64,000 bases of DNA, from the NCBI GenBank assembly GCA_963621975.1, contig CAVFGI010000004.1, forward strand, positions 22,265 to 86,264. Direction: 5' to 3'. Shown here in pieces: positions 25,865-35,288 of the stretch. The notes under the pieces are model-generated. The model made no database searches and had not been told where the DNA came from. It saw only the letters and a list, made by a program, of their open reading frames with translations. The number at the start of each line of letters is the position of its first letter. The stretch's first letter is position 1. The DNA is from UBA9732 sp963621975. Its GTDB lineage: Bacteria; Spirochaetota; Spirochaetia; Sphaerochaetales; Sphaerochaetaceae. Both the position numbers and the translations under genes were made by a program.

Positions 25865-27163
25865 CTATTTGCCGGAAATGACTATGTTGTTGACGGCTAC
25901 ATACGGCATCACCATACTTCCATCAGCGACAGTTTCTTTTGAGATAGCCTTTACGTTTTGGATCATTGCGCCAAGGTTGCCGTTAATCATTGTCTCACTG
26001 ACAGCACCTTTAATTTGTCCGTTTTCAATTAAGTAGCTGTTCTTTGCAACACCAGAGAATTCACCATTTGTACCAGGTTCTCCTCCAGAGAAACCACCAA
26101 CCAAAAGTCCATGGTCAATGGACTTGAGAATATCGGAATATGGGAGGGAGCCGTTGGCCATTACAAAGTCGCTACTGGTGTTCTTTAAGACAGGACGTCC
26201 CGTTTTGTTGGCAATGTAGAGGTTAAGAATGAAGTTCTGCAATACGCCATCTTTAATGATGTAAACATCTTGAGTCTTAAAGCCATCGGAGGTGTAGCTT
26301 TCGCCATCTACAATACGAGCATCTGAGGAGTTAAGGGCAATTGAAATGCTCTTGTCTGCAACCTGCTGGCCAATCTTGTCAATCCAAAGACTTGTACCAT
26401 CAAGAATTACTGCGCCGTCTGCATAGTTACCAAGAGTGTACATCAAGAATTGAGCAAAACAGTCTGGAGTAAAGAGAACGGTGCCCTCAAATTTACCACT
26501 GAATGGAATTTGATTAAGTTGGTTTGTTGCATTCTCAAGGTGTGCTTTGAAACTTGAAAGTTCAATAAACGGCGTATCTAGATTATCTGTAGAGACTTCT
26601 GCATAATCTAGGCTTGTTGATTTTTCCCCATCATTTCCAGAGAACTCTAAGGTTACTGAATAGTAACCTCCAAACTTTTCAAAATCCGTTCCATTGGAAT
26701 TAAGGTAAAGATTGTGCCTTTTTGTGTGAGAAGCATAGACATTGAGAATTTTTACCTTTGGATATTGAGACTTAACATCTGAAAGCAATTCTTCAACACG
26801 AGAGAAGAACTTGTCAATGTTGGGTTCATAACAGCCAGAATGGAAAATTTCCTTTGGTTGTTGTGGTGCAATATCATGGGCTGGGTCTGCAACGGCAGAT
26901 TGAGCAGAAAGAACTGCATCATTGACTGTAGACTGTAACGCTTCATCAGAGAAATCGTTTCCTGCCTTGGTTCCTTTCTTGCTGTCTATATAGACATCTA
27001 CTACAACGTTGTTTCCAAACACTGTTCTATAAAGAGTAAATACTCCAAGATCTGCATTAAATTCGCGAGTTTCGCTTTCAGAGAGAGCAAAATCGTACTT
27101 TTCTACGTTTGCAGATTTGAGAAGATTCTCAACATAAGTTGCTGTAGTTCTAATATCTTTCAT
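25865..27163 (-). CDS. tldE: TldE/PmbA-type metalloprotease component
   Basis: 432 residues of the TldD/PmbA family (PSDVMAN-like and SGGEPGTNGEFSGVAKNSYLIENG segments). TldD and TldE form a heterodimeric protease that digests unfolded peptides and matures some modified peptides. TldE lacks the zinc motif, as expected. The start at 27163 is set by AAGGAGGG just before ATG; a start at 27187 would overlap tldD. It is the second gene of the pair, 10 bases after tldD, and is followed by the tandem structured elements. Confidence 0.9.
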   Translation of the reverse strand: MKDIRTTATYVENLLKSANVEKYDFALSESETREFNADLGVFTLYRTVFGNNVVVDVYIDSKKGTKAGNDFSDEALQSTVNDAVLSAQSAVADPAHDIAPQQPKEIFHSGCYEPNIDKFFSRVEELLSDVKSQYPKVKILNVYASHTKRHNLYLNSNGTDFEKFGGYYSVTLEFSGNDGEKSTSLDYAEVSTDNLDTPFIELSSFKAHLENATNQLNQIPFSGKFEGTVLFTPDCFAQFLMYTLGNYADGAVILDGTSLWIDKIGQQVADKSISIALNSSDARIVDGESYTSDGFKTQDVYIIKDGVLQNFILNLYIANKTGRPVLKNTSSDFVMANGSLPYSDILKSIDHGLLVGGFSGGEPGTNGEFSGVAKNSYLIENGQIKGAVSETMINGNLGAMIQNVKAISKETVADGSMVMPYVAVNNIVISGK

Positions 27164-27173
27164 ATTGCCCTCC

Positions 27174-28559
27174 TTATCTTCCACCAATCATGATTTTACA
27201 TCTGAGTTCCGGACCACCCATACCAACTGGCATTCTTTGTTTCTTGCCACAGAAGCCACTTGAAGACCATGTGATGTTGTCAGAGACCATATCAACAGTT
27301 TTGAGCATATCAAAAGCAATTCCGGTGACGGTAGTATCTAAGATGGCCCTTCCAAGTTTGCCATTCTTAATTTCATAACCCATGTTAATTCCAAACATGA
27401 ATTCGCCTGTGAGATCTGCTTGGCCATTGCCAGTAGAAATAAGATAGTAACCATCGTCAACAGAAGCAATGATGTCTTCCAGTTTATCTTTACCTGGGAG
27501 AACTGTTGTATTTCTCATTCTAATCAGAGGTTCATCACTGAAAGCCCACGCCCTTGCATTTCCTTGTGGAACTACACCAAAGTGATCTGCAGTTTCTCTA
27601 TTGTTCATATAGCCTTTAAGGAAACCATTTTCAATGAGGACAGCGTCTTCTGCCTTGGTTCCTTCGTCATCCATATAAACTGGAAGTGGCGCTTGTCCAC
27701 CAAGAGCTGTATGAGCAAAGTCCACCATAGTTACAAGGTCAGATGCAACTCTTTGATTAAGAGTTTTACTTGCAATTGAACCACCCAAAACAAGGTCTGC
27801 TTCTACTGTATGGCCTACAGCTTCATGAGCCAACATGCCTGCAAGCTCGGCTCCTAATACAACTGTTTTATAGCCTGCTTTTGCATAAACACCCTCTTTT
27901 TTATCCATAAGGTTCTTATATAGGGCATCAATTCCTGGCTGCATCCATTTTGTATCTGAGAAGTGATCTTCAAAACTGCCATATCCGCCAAAGGCTTTAA
28001 AGAGCTCAATTGGAACTCCATCTTTTGTTACAGAATCAAGAATTACATAGATGTAACAGCGTGGATTTGTAACATGTCCATCGTGGGCATCTGATGTGTA
28101 AATAACCTTATCCATTGAGTCTTCTGAATAGCTAATTGTTCTACTTGTTAGATCTGGATATGTCTTTGCTACATAGTCATCAACCTGCTTACAAGCCTCA
28201 ATTATTCTCTTTTGTTCAAAATCAAGAATTTCTTTTCCTGTTGGAATACTTCCTTGACCATACATCTTTGCCATTGGCATTGACTTTGGAGCATGAGTAT
28301 TCAAGAAAAGAGCATTTTCTGTTGCGGCTGCAAGAACTGCATCAGCAGCTTCACTAGAATAATCTGCCATAGAAGAAAAACCATAAACTCCATTTTTGCA
28401 AACACGAGCATTGATTCCTCTAGATTCTGCCCTAATATTCCTTACAAGATTTCCTTGTAAAAAAGTTACAGCTCTGGCCCTGTTCTCCTGTCCTCTTAGG
28501 ACTGTTTGAACACCATCTGCAAACAGGGCTTTTTTGCTTTTTAAAATATCGTTAAGCAT
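27174..28559 (-). CDS. tldD: TldD-type zinc metalloprotease
   Basis: 461 residues with the zinc-binding HExxxH motif HEAVGH at 245-250, which distinguishes TldD from its partner TldE. It supplies the active site of the TldD-TldE protease. No gene for a ribosomally made modified peptide is visible next to it, so a housekeeping role in peptide breakdown is the simplest reading. Confidence 0.93.
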   Translation of the reverse strand: MLNDILKSKKALFADGVQTVLRGQENRARAVTFLQGNLVRNIRAESRGINARVCKNGVYGFSSMADYSSEAADAVLAAATENALFLNTHAPKSMPMAKMYGQGSIPTGKEILDFEQKRIIEACKQVDDYVAKTYPDLTSRTISYSEDSMDKVIYTSDAHDGHVTNPRCYIYVILDSVTKDGVPIELFKAFGGYGSFEDHFSDTKWMQPGIDALYKNLMDKKEGVYAKAGYKTVVLGAELAGMLAHEAVGHTVEADLVLGGSIASKTLNQRVASDLVTMVDFAHTALGGQAPLPVYMDDEGTKAEDAVLIENGFLKGYMNNRETADHFGVVPQGNARAWAFSDEPLIRMRNTTVLPGKDKLEDIIASVDDGYYLISTGNGQADLTGEFMFGINMGYEIKNGKLGRAILDTTVTGIAFDMLKTVDMVSDNITWSSSGFCGKKQRMPVGMGGPELRCKIMIGGR

Positions 28560-28658
28560 TGCTGCCTCCTACCTTTGGATACCTTCCATTGGATAATATA
28601 ATCTCATGGGCTTCACTTGACAAGCGAGCACTATTTTGTTTAGCATAACCTACGATTT

Positions 28659-28732
28659 GGGGCTGTAGCTCACCTGGCTAGAGCGATTGAATGGCATTCA
28701 ATAGGTAGTCGGTTCGATCCCGATCAGCTCCA
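28659..28732 (+). tRNA. tRNA-Ala(GGC)
   Basis: A 74-base cloverleaf: acceptor GGGGCTG / CAGCTCC including the G3-U70 pair that defines alanine tRNA, a D arm starting TAGCTC, an anticodon stem ATTGA / TCAAT with loop ATGGCAT (anticodon GGC, reading GCC), and a T arm with GGTTCGATCCC (the first T-stem pair is G-U). The discriminator base is A and the CCA end is not encoded. It lies on the opposite strand to its neighbours, and its 3' end is six bases from the end of the gene at 28739. Confidence 0.96.
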
Positions 28733-28738
28733 AATATT

Positions 28739-29635
28739 TCATTTTCTACTGAGTTTTTCTTTCAGATATTGCCACCAGCGCTTCAGCTTTCCTTTTTCCT
28801 GTGTTTTTTTCATTTCTTTTGCAGCCGTATCCTCTGTGATTTTGGCATCTTTTCTCTTCATTTCATCCCATTTACGAACTAGCCACATATAGATATCGGC
28901 CTCTGTACACCCCGGGTAGAGAGATTGCAAATGCTCGTGGTCCACGGCCTCCACAATTGGGGTGTAGACATTCTTGTACCAGCTGACTGCACCCTCCTCA
29001 AAAGTAAGCTCGTGGTCAAGATGTTCGTTGGCATAGTATTTGTGCACGAGAATGTGGTTGACCATCTCTGGATATGAGCCGGCCGAGGTAAAGACTATCT
29101 TGTCCATGGGCAGATAAGTTGGATTGTATTGCTCTATAAATTTGGAGCGCTCATAGGCAACCACACGCTTTTTGAGCTCGTTCAGCGTCATGCCCTCCTC
29201 AAGCGGAATCTTAGAAGACAGCTCCACCACCTCAGCATCAATAAACTCCTGCCCCCTACTTCGTGCCACAGACACCCTGTGATTTCCATCTCTCACAAAG
29301 TACCAATCGCCCAGTTTGTATACCGATATTGGTGGCAAAACCACATCATCCAAGTGTGCTGCATCTATACTTTCCCACCGGTGTTTAAGTATGTGTGATT
29401 TTGGATAAAAGGCCGATGAAAAATCTTGATATCTATTTTCAGAACCAATAATCTTTTTTACTGGAATGGTTTGCATTCCTTTGTAGAATTGAGCTTCTGG
29501 TTTGATGAGTTTTGTGACCTCATAAAAAGATAAAAGATTTGGATTTTTCCATTTAAGAGTAGCAAATACTTTCTGAATTTTAGCCCTTCGGCAAGCTGCG
29601 TCAAAATCCCCTGTGACTGTTAACTTGTCTGCCAT
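28739..29635 (-). CDS. ParB/sulfiredoxin-like protein, DUF4032-type
   Basis: 298 residues. The central segment DWYFVRDGNHRVSVARSRG (about 111-129) is the ParB/sulfiredoxin-like nucleotide-binding motif; the C-terminal half has ADIYMWLVRKWDE, as in proteins annotated DUF4032, and ends in a very basic tail (KLKRWWQYLKEKLSRK). No DNA-binding domain is visible, so it is not a partition protein. The function is not known. Its ATG overlaps the stop of the phosphoesterase gene by one base, so the two are translationally coupled. Confidence 0.7.
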   Translation of the reverse strand: MADKLTVTGDFDAACRRAKIQKVFATLKWKNPNLLSFYEVTKLIKPEAQFYKGMQTIPVKKIIGSENRYQDFSSAFYPKSHILKHRWESIDAAHLDDVVLPPISVYKLGDWYFVRDGNHRVSVARSRGQEFIDAEVVELSSKIPLEEGMTLNELKKRVVAYERSKFIEQYNPTYLPMDKIVFTSAGSYPEMVNHILVHKYYANEHLDHELTFEEGAVSWYKNVYTPIVEAVDHEHLQSLYPGCTEADIYMWLVRKWDEMKRKDAKITEDTAAKEMKKTQEKGKLKRWWQYLKEKLSRK

Positions 29636-30336
29636 CAGCGCCCTCCCTGGCTTCCTAAGGTTTCATCATCAAGTAGATGAGAACCATAAACATTAATAAT
29701 TTTTGTATTCCCTCTGAAGTTCTCCCGTGGAGCATTTCTATCGTCAAGATGAACATGCCCATGGAGAAGATATTTTGGCTGATACTTATCAATAAAAGAT
29801 AAAAAACACTTAAACCCTCTATGACAAAGATCTGGACCATCGCCAATGCCAAACGGTGGCGCATGGGTAATAAGGATATCTAAGTACCTACCATACTTGC
29901 GTTTATTGTACATAAGTTGTGGAATGAGCTTCCACATTCTGTATCGCATTTGGCGTTCTGTATACTGGCTGTCTCCACCATTGTAATTCATACTTCCACC
30001 AAGGCCGGCAATTAGTAAACCTGACTTCTTATCTCTGTAACACTTTCCATCAATCATAAAACCATAGAATTTTTGATAACCAAGCTCTTGTTCTTTGTTC
30101 TTTATAGATCCCTTAAATAAAGCATCTTCTTTTTTCAAGGCTTTGTTGAAATCCTTCAGATTGTGATTTCCGTAAACATAACAAAGATCTCTATTTAGCA
30201 TTGTGCTTACATAATCGTAGGACTCTAAAGGCATATCTCCACAAGAAAGAATAAGATCTACGTTTTTATAAATCTCCTTTACATTAGCGGAAAAAGCTAA
30301 AGTTCTTGTAGTATCGGAAATGCAAAGTATCCTCAT
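29635..30336 (-). CDS. Calcineurin-like metallophosphoesterase
   Basis: 233 residues. The two-metal motifs are in order: ISDTTR, LSCGDMP, YGNHNL, ITHAPPFG and HGHVHLDD. It resembles small cytoplasmic phosphoesterases of the YfcE/MJ0936 kind. The substrate is unknown; coupling with the ParB-like gene downstream suggests a shared pathway. A 22-base perfect palindrome (30352-30373) lies just upstream of its start. Confidence 0.86.
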   Translation of the reverse strand: MRILCISDTTRTLAFSANVKEIYKNVDLILSCGDMPLESYDYVSTMLNRDLCYVYGNHNLKDFNKALKKEDALFKGSIKNKEQELGYQKFYGFMIDGKCYRDKKSGLLIAGLGGSMNYNGGDSQYTERQMRYRMWKLIPQLMYNKRKYGRYLDILITHAPPFGIGDGPDLCHRGFKCFLSFIDKYQPKYLLHGHVHLDDRNAPRENFRGNTKIINVYGSHLLDDETLGSQGGR

Positions 30337-30351
30337 AACGGCCCTAACTTT

Positions 30352-30373
30352 AGAGGTTTTTGCAAAAACCTCT
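30352..30373. repeat. 22-base perfect palindrome in a divergent promoter region
   Basis: AGAGGTTTTTG followed by its exact complement, between the phosphoesterase gene (minus) and the alpha/beta-hydrolase gene (plus). On + its TTGCAA (30361-30366) is 17 bases from TTATAT, so it may include a -35. Partial copies lie at 8517-8532, 17818-17833 and 25598-25610. Confidence 0.6.
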
Positions 30374-30455
30374 TCGATAAAATTATATGAAAGAAATGTG
30401 TTTTTTCAATAGACAGAATTTTAAAGAGAATAGAAAATAGAGTTTTGGAGGAGAT

Positions 30456-31400
30456 ATGGCACTTACTATAGTTTTAATTGTTCTTGGCATCTTTATCATT
30501 GTTATGGCAGTTGGAATTGCTTTCTTTATTAAAATGATGTGTAGGCCAAATGTTCATACCCATCAGGAAGGTATGACTACTATGAAAGAATGTGGTTTTG
30601 ATTGTGCTGACTTTGAAAACGCACATCCACATGAAGAGTTTTCTTTTAAGTCTCCACGTGGATACACTTTAAAAGGTCTTATTTATAGAAATGAGAAAGA
30701 AACTGATAATGAAGCCCTGGGCACAAAGCAAAAGGCTGTAATCTTAGTGCATGGCTATACCGGAAGCTATTCTACTATGTATCCATATGCCAAAATGATG
30801 TTTGATTTTGGCTATAATGTCATTGTTTACGACCACAGAGGCCATGGGTATAGTGACAAAGGTAAGAAAGAATTCTGTAGCATGGGATATTTTGAATCCA
30901 TGGATTTGATTGACCTGTTCAACTTCATAAAACCACGTTTCAACAAAGACTGTATTTGGGGCATTTTAGGAGAATCAATGGGAGCAGGAACTGTCATGCA
31001 AAGCGCTTGGCAAATAAAAGATCTCTCTTTTGCAATTGAAGACTGTGGCTATTCTTGTATGATGAAACAAGCAAAATCAATCATGAATTCAATGCATGTT
31101 CCAGCTTTTCCAATGCTCTATCTTGGCAACATAATCATAAAAATGCATTTCAAGTTCTCATTATATGACATCAATGCAATTGAAGCCATGAAAAAGACAG
31201 ACATCCCAATGCTCTTTTGTCATGGAGATGCTGACACTTTTGTTCCAACGGCAATGGTTCATGAAGTTTACAATGCAAAAAAAGACAAAAAGACCCTACA
31301 GCTTTATACAGGCTCCCCTCATGCTCGTAGCTTATTAGACCACACAGAGCAATACTACAAAGTTGTTGAGAAGTTTCTTAGAACCTATAATCTTATTTGA
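30456..31400 (+). CDS. Membrane-anchored alpha/beta hydrolase
   Basis: 314 residues. One N-terminal membrane helix (residues 2-26), then an alpha/beta-hydrolase domain with oxyanion segment LVHGYTGSYSTMYP, nucleophile Ser in GESMGAGT, Asp in CHGDADTFVP and His in SPHARSL. It resembles YqkD/FrsA-like esterases. The substrate is unknown. GGAGGAG before ATG fixes the start. The last eight bases overlap the end of lacZ on the other strand. Confidence 0.85.
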   Translation: MALTIVLIVLGIFIIVMAVGIAFFIKMMCRPNVHTHQEGMTTMKECGFDCADFENAHPHEEFSFKSPRGYTLKGLIYRNEKETDNEALGTKQKAVILVHGYTGSYSTMYPYAKMMFDFGYNVIVYDHRGHGYSDKGKKEFCSMGYFESMDLIDLFNFIKPRFNKDCIWGILGESMGAGTVMQSAWQIKDLSFAIEDCGYSCMMKQAKSIMNSMHVPAFPMLYLGNIIIKMHFKFSLYDINAIEAMKKTDIPMLFCHGDADTFVPTAMVHEVYNAKKDKKTLQLYTGSPHARSLLDHTEQYYKVVEKFLRTYNLI

Positions 31401-34332
31401 GCTTTTTCCAAGAAACTACAAACTTAATCTCATAGTCTTGCTTTGCCTTAAAACAATGTTCCTTTAGTGTGTATGGGCCACAACTTCCTGTTCCTATGCC
31501 CTGTTGGAAAGCACTTAGAGTAACATATGTTCCTGTAGTCTTTTCATCACTTTGGTGTTTCATTTCTGTGAGCTCTAGGTCAGAGTATGGTTTGACTCCA
31601 AGATTAAAAGGTTTACCCACAGCATCAAAGCGCACCAAGGTTGTCTTGTTACTTACTTCAACAAATGTTGTGTCACATCTATTTCCACTTTCTTGAGGAC
31701 GAATATTAGGTTCTGTCATTTCCTTGGTTGCTCTTTCATTTAAACATATTGGACTTTGTTCTTTCATATCCTCATAAGATTCAAGAGCTCTTCCAAACCA
31801 ACGCACCTTATTAAAGGATGCATCAAACTTGAAGGTTTTTCCAAATCTTGGAAGATAACCTTTAACGCTAACTGGATGCAAAATACTTGTTACTAAAACA
31901 GCGTTGTCAAAACCTTCTGGGGCCTGACAAGCCTCATATGTATCCACATTTAGGAACCTGTTTCCAGCATCTTTAATTGAGCTCATTACAATAAGCGGAG
32001 TTTTCCTAATATTCCCTTGCTCTATAAGTTCAGTGGTTTCTTTATACCACTTCAGCATTGGATTTTTTCTTAGAAGTGGCTTGTCGTTGTCCGTTGAAGC
32101 TCTAAACAGAATTGTATACGGACAGCCTGAAATCATAGTATTAGAGCCAAAACTAAATGAGACATTCCCATTTAAGACATCAAAACCTTCAGGAAATTTC
32201 TCTACAATTTTGGGGCAAGGAAGACTTTGTGCCTTTAACTGAATTTGTTCTTGCCCAACTTCCTCTCCGTTTTTGTTGTAGGTGGTAAAAAGAATAAAGG
32301 TGCAATCTTTTACTTCAAAGTTGGCTCTGATTTTTTGAAGAGGCTCAACATTTGGAATAAATTCAAAAGCCTTGTTATCATCTATCTTAACTAGTATTTT
32401 GAATTCATTGCCATTAGTAAACGCTGTAGTATTGAAGATTTCAAACTCGTTGTCTTTTATGTGAGAAACTCTAATTGGCCTATAGGTATGTCTTACAAGA
32501 TAAGCACCTGTTGAAGGACGTCTGTCTGGATAGAAAATTCCATCAACACAGAAATTACCATCATGAATCCATTCTCCATGGTCTCCACCGTAGGTATAGC
32601 TTCCATCTTCATGGAGAACTGCATGATCTACCATTTCCCAAACACAACCACCAATTAAGCTGTCATACTTGTAAATCTGCTGCCAATAGCCTTCAATGTT
32701 TCCCGGGCCCACTCCCATTGCATGAGCATACTCACAAAGAAAATAAGGTCTATCATTAAACTGTTTTGTTTTGCTTGTTCCCTCACCTGCAGCCTTAACG
32801 TCCACAACAGGCGGATACATTTGGCTGGCCACGTCATAGGCTTTCCGTTTTGCATGAACCACACTTTCATAGTGCACTGGAATTTTACTTACGCTCTTAA
32901 AATACTGGTACATTGCAAATGTATTACAGCCATCTCCAGATTCATTTCCAAGGCTCCACATTACAATAGGAGTTGAAAGAAGTTTGTCTCTATTGTAGTG
33001 TCTGACCGCTCTATCTACATAGTGAGATTTCCATGCTGGATTATTAGAAAGCCAATTCATTGAAGTTGGTAATCTATGAACATAAACTCCATGTGTTTCT
33101 AAATCAACTTCATCCACAATGTACAAGCCATATTCGGCTGCAAGTTCTAGCAACAATGGGTCTGGTGCATAGTGAGAAGTTCTGACAGTATCAATATTGA
33201 ATTTCTTACAAAGCTTAAGATCCATATCAATGTCAGAAGGACTCATCACATATCCGTTCTTTGGATTTGTATCATGATGATTCACCCCGTGAAATTTAAT
33301 TTTATGTCCATTTAAAAGAAACAATCGCTTGTCTATTTTTACTGTTTTAAAACCAATCCTTTGCTTTATACAGCTGTCTTTTGTCTCTATATAGAGATCA
33401 TAAAGAGTGGGTTTTTCTGCATTCCATTCTATAGCTTTAATGCTCTTAAATTCAAATATGGCCTTATTTTCTTGAGCTATAGCAGTGTGATAAACCATTG
33501 TTTCATTTCCTTCCAAAGAAACTTTAATTTCAAGCTCTCCAGAAGTTTCAACTACAACAGTAGCATTGTACAAGCCCGTAGATTCATCTTTTGCTGTTGT
33601 AAAATCTATGTCCCAAATATCACAAAGATTGGAAGTTCTAAGAAGTACATCTCTAAATATTCCTGTGTTTCTGAACATATCTTGGCATTCAAGGTATGTG
33701 CCATTACACCATCTTCTTACAACACATACTAGCTCATTTTTTCCTTCATGAATGAATGAAGTAATATCAAATTCTGCTGTGTTGTGAGACTCTTCAGAAT
33801 ATCCTACAAAAGAACCGTTTACATGGACTTCAATGCAGCTCATCACTCCTAAGAAAGATAGAATATAACGCTTTGCTGTGTTGGCTATATCAAAGAAAGT
33901 TCTATATACTCCTGCGTGGTTGTATTCCCCTTCTGGTGCATGCTTAAAGCCATCAAGAACGCTGAAATATTCTCCAACTGGTTTTGTTGTAGGAACTACA
34001 GGTGGATTATATTTAAACGGATATCTCAGATTAAGGTAGGCAGGTTTCCCGTAACCTCTAAACTGCCAGCAGGAAGGAACATCCAATTTGTCAAATTTCA
34101 TGGATTCTGTATCAATACTAGAAGCAAGGTCATTTGGATTTTCATAATAGGCAAAATCCCATATTCCATTGAGAACTTTCACGTATGGTGATTTATATCG
34201 CTTTTCTAGTAGAGAAACTTCGTTTGCCTGATCCCTATTAGCAAAGGGAATAAAATAACTTCTTGGCTTGAGTTTATTGATCTCAAAAACGTTAAAATCT
34301 CCGCATAGGTTATTATGAAGTTCGTAGCGCAT
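31393..34332 (-). CDS. lacZ: Beta-galactosidase, GH2 (LacZ type)
   Basis: 979 residues, close to the length of E. coli LacZ (about 1,024). Five-domain GH2 layout: N-terminal sugar-binding region, TIM barrel with acid/base Glu464 (WSLGNESGDG) and nucleophile Glu534 (FLCEYAHAMG), and a C-terminal domain 5 with SCGPYTL. No signal peptide, so it cleaves imported beta-galactosides. It is a single gene without a permease next to it. Convergent and overlapping by 8 bases with the alpha/beta-hydrolase gene. Confidence 0.94.
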   Translation of the reverse strand: MRYELHNNLCGDFNVFEINKLKPRSYFIPFANRDQANEVSLLEKRYKSPYVKVLNGIWDFAYYENPNDLASSIDTESMKFDKLDVPSCWQFRGYGKPAYLNLRYPFKYNPPVVPTTKPVGEYFSVLDGFKHAPEGEYNHAGVYRTFFDIANTAKRYILSFLGVMSCIEVHVNGSFVGYSEESHNTAEFDITSFIHEGKNELVCVVRRWCNGTYLECQDMFRNTGIFRDVLLRTSNLCDIWDIDFTTAKDESTGLYNATVVVETSGELEIKVSLEGNETMVYHTAIAQENKAIFEFKSIKAIEWNAEKPTLYDLYIETKDSCIKQRIGFKTVKIDKRLFLLNGHKIKFHGVNHHDTNPKNGYVMSPSDIDMDLKLCKKFNIDTVRTSHYAPDPLLLELAAEYGLYIVDEVDLETHGVYVHRLPTSMNWLSNNPAWKSHYVDRAVRHYNRDKLLSTPIVMWSLGNESGDGCNTFAMYQYFKSVSKIPVHYESVVHAKRKAYDVASQMYPPVVDVKAAGEGTSKTKQFNDRPYFLCEYAHAMGVGPGNIEGYWQQIYKYDSLIGGCVWEMVDHAVLHEDGSYTYGGDHGEWIHDGNFCVDGIFYPDRRPSTGAYLVRHTYRPIRVSHIKDNEFEIFNTTAFTNGNEFKILVKIDDNKAFEFIPNVEPLQKIRANFEVKDCTFILFTTYNKNGEEVGQEQIQLKAQSLPCPKIVEKFPEGFDVLNGNVSFSFGSNTMISGCPYTILFRASTDNDKPLLRKNPMLKWYKETTELIEQGNIRKTPLIVMSSIKDAGNRFLNVDTYEACQAPEGFDNAVLVTSILHPVSVKGYLPRFGKTFKFDASFNKVRWFGRALESYEDMKEQSPICLNERATKEMTEPNIRPQESGNRCDTTFVEVSNKTTLVRFDAVGKPFNLGVKPYSDLELTEMKHQSDEKTTGTYVTLSAFQQGIGTGSCGPYTLKEHCFKAKQDYEIKFVVSWKKLK

Positions 34333-34376
34333 GCAAAACCTTCTTTATATCGTCTATGTATATAATACCTCCATTC

Positions 34377-34405
34377 TTGAATATGGTCATTTGTTTTGAG
34401 ATAAT
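34377..34405 (+). promoter_or_regulatory. Promoter of the thyA operon
   Basis: TTGAAT (34377-34382) and GATAAT (34400-34405) with a 17-base spacer, 24 bases before the thyA ATG. The region is shared with the divergent lacZ gene, whose promoter is less clear (TATTATATA on minus, about 34353-34361). Confidence 0.5.
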
Positions 34406-34429
34406 CTTAAAGACATCGGGGTAAAAAAG

Positions 34430-35260
34430 ATGAGCAGAGCAGATAAAATTTTTGTGGAAAATATTAAAGATATCTTGGAAAATGGGTTCTCAGATGCAAA
34501 CTTAGAGGTACGTCCTCATTGGAGTGATGGCACCCCCGCTCATACAATCAAGAAATTTGGGATTGTAAACAGATATAACTTGCAAGAAGAATTTCCAATT
34601 CTGACAGTACGACGAACGTACATGAAATCTGCTATTGATGAGCTTTTGTGGATTTGGCAGAAGAAATCGAACAAAATTAGCGAGCTCAAAACGCATGTTT
34701 GGGACAGCTGGGCAGATGAAGAAGGTACTATTGGCAAGGCTTATGGATACCAACTGGGAATTAAGCACAAGTATGCAGAGGGAGAATTCGACCAAGTAGA
34801 TAGAGTTTTGTATGATTTAAAGCACAATCCTCAAAGCCGAAGAATTCTCACAAATATTTACAATTTCCAGGATTTACATGAGATGAGACTTTACCCATGT
34901 GCATACTCAATGACCTTCAATGTTAGTGGAAATGTGCTTAATGGAATACTAAATCAAAGGTCGCAAGACATGCTAACTGCAAATAACTGGAATTTGGTGC
35001 AATATAGCGTGCTTTTGTATATGATGGCTCAGGTAAGTGGCCTTGTCCCGGGTGAACTTATTCATGTTATTGCAGATGCACACATCTATGACAGGCATAT
35101 TCCAATTGTTCAGGAAATACTTGAACATGATCAGTATCCAGCCCCCAAGTTCATCATAAATAAAGACAAAAAAGATTTTTACAGTTTCACTGCAGATGAT
35201 TTCAAACTAGAAAATTATCAATATTGCAAAAAGAAGTACAATATCCCAGTTGCCATCTAA
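34430..35260 (+). CDS. thyA: Thymidylate synthase
   Basis: 276 residues, the usual ThyA length. Catalytic Cys157 is in RLYPCAYSMTF, the phosphate-binding segment is NPQSRR (133-138), and GILNQRSQDMLTANNWN and HIYDRH are the nucleotide-binding blocks. It makes dTMP from dUMP using methylene-tetrahydrofolate, producing dihydrofolate, which the dihydrofolate reductase domain encoded 28 bases downstream would recycle. Confidence 0.96.
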   Translation: MSRADKIFVENIKDILENGFSDANLEVRPHWSDGTPAHTIKKFGIVNRYNLQEEFPILTVRRTYMKSAIDELLWIWQKKSNKISELKTHVWDSWADEEGTIGKAYGYQLGIKHKYAEGEFDQVDRVLYDLKHNPQSRRILTNIYNFQDLHEMRLYPCAYSMTFNVSGNVLNGILNQRSQDMLTANNWNLVQYSVLLYMMAQVSGLVPGELIHVIADAHIYDRHIPIVQEILEHDQYPAPKFIINKDKKDFYSFTADDFKLENYQYCKKKYNIPVAI

Positions 35261-35288
35261 TGAGCAAAAAAATAGGAGGAAATACACG

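Noticed and set aside
27174..28559. TldD-TldE as maturation protease of a microcin-type peptide
   Set aside because: No small precursor peptide gene or modification enzyme is visible next to the pair.
28739..29635. Chromosome-partition ParB protein
   Set aside because: It has the ParB-like nucleotide-binding motif but no helix-turn-helix DNA-binding domain, no parA neighbour and a different C-terminal half.
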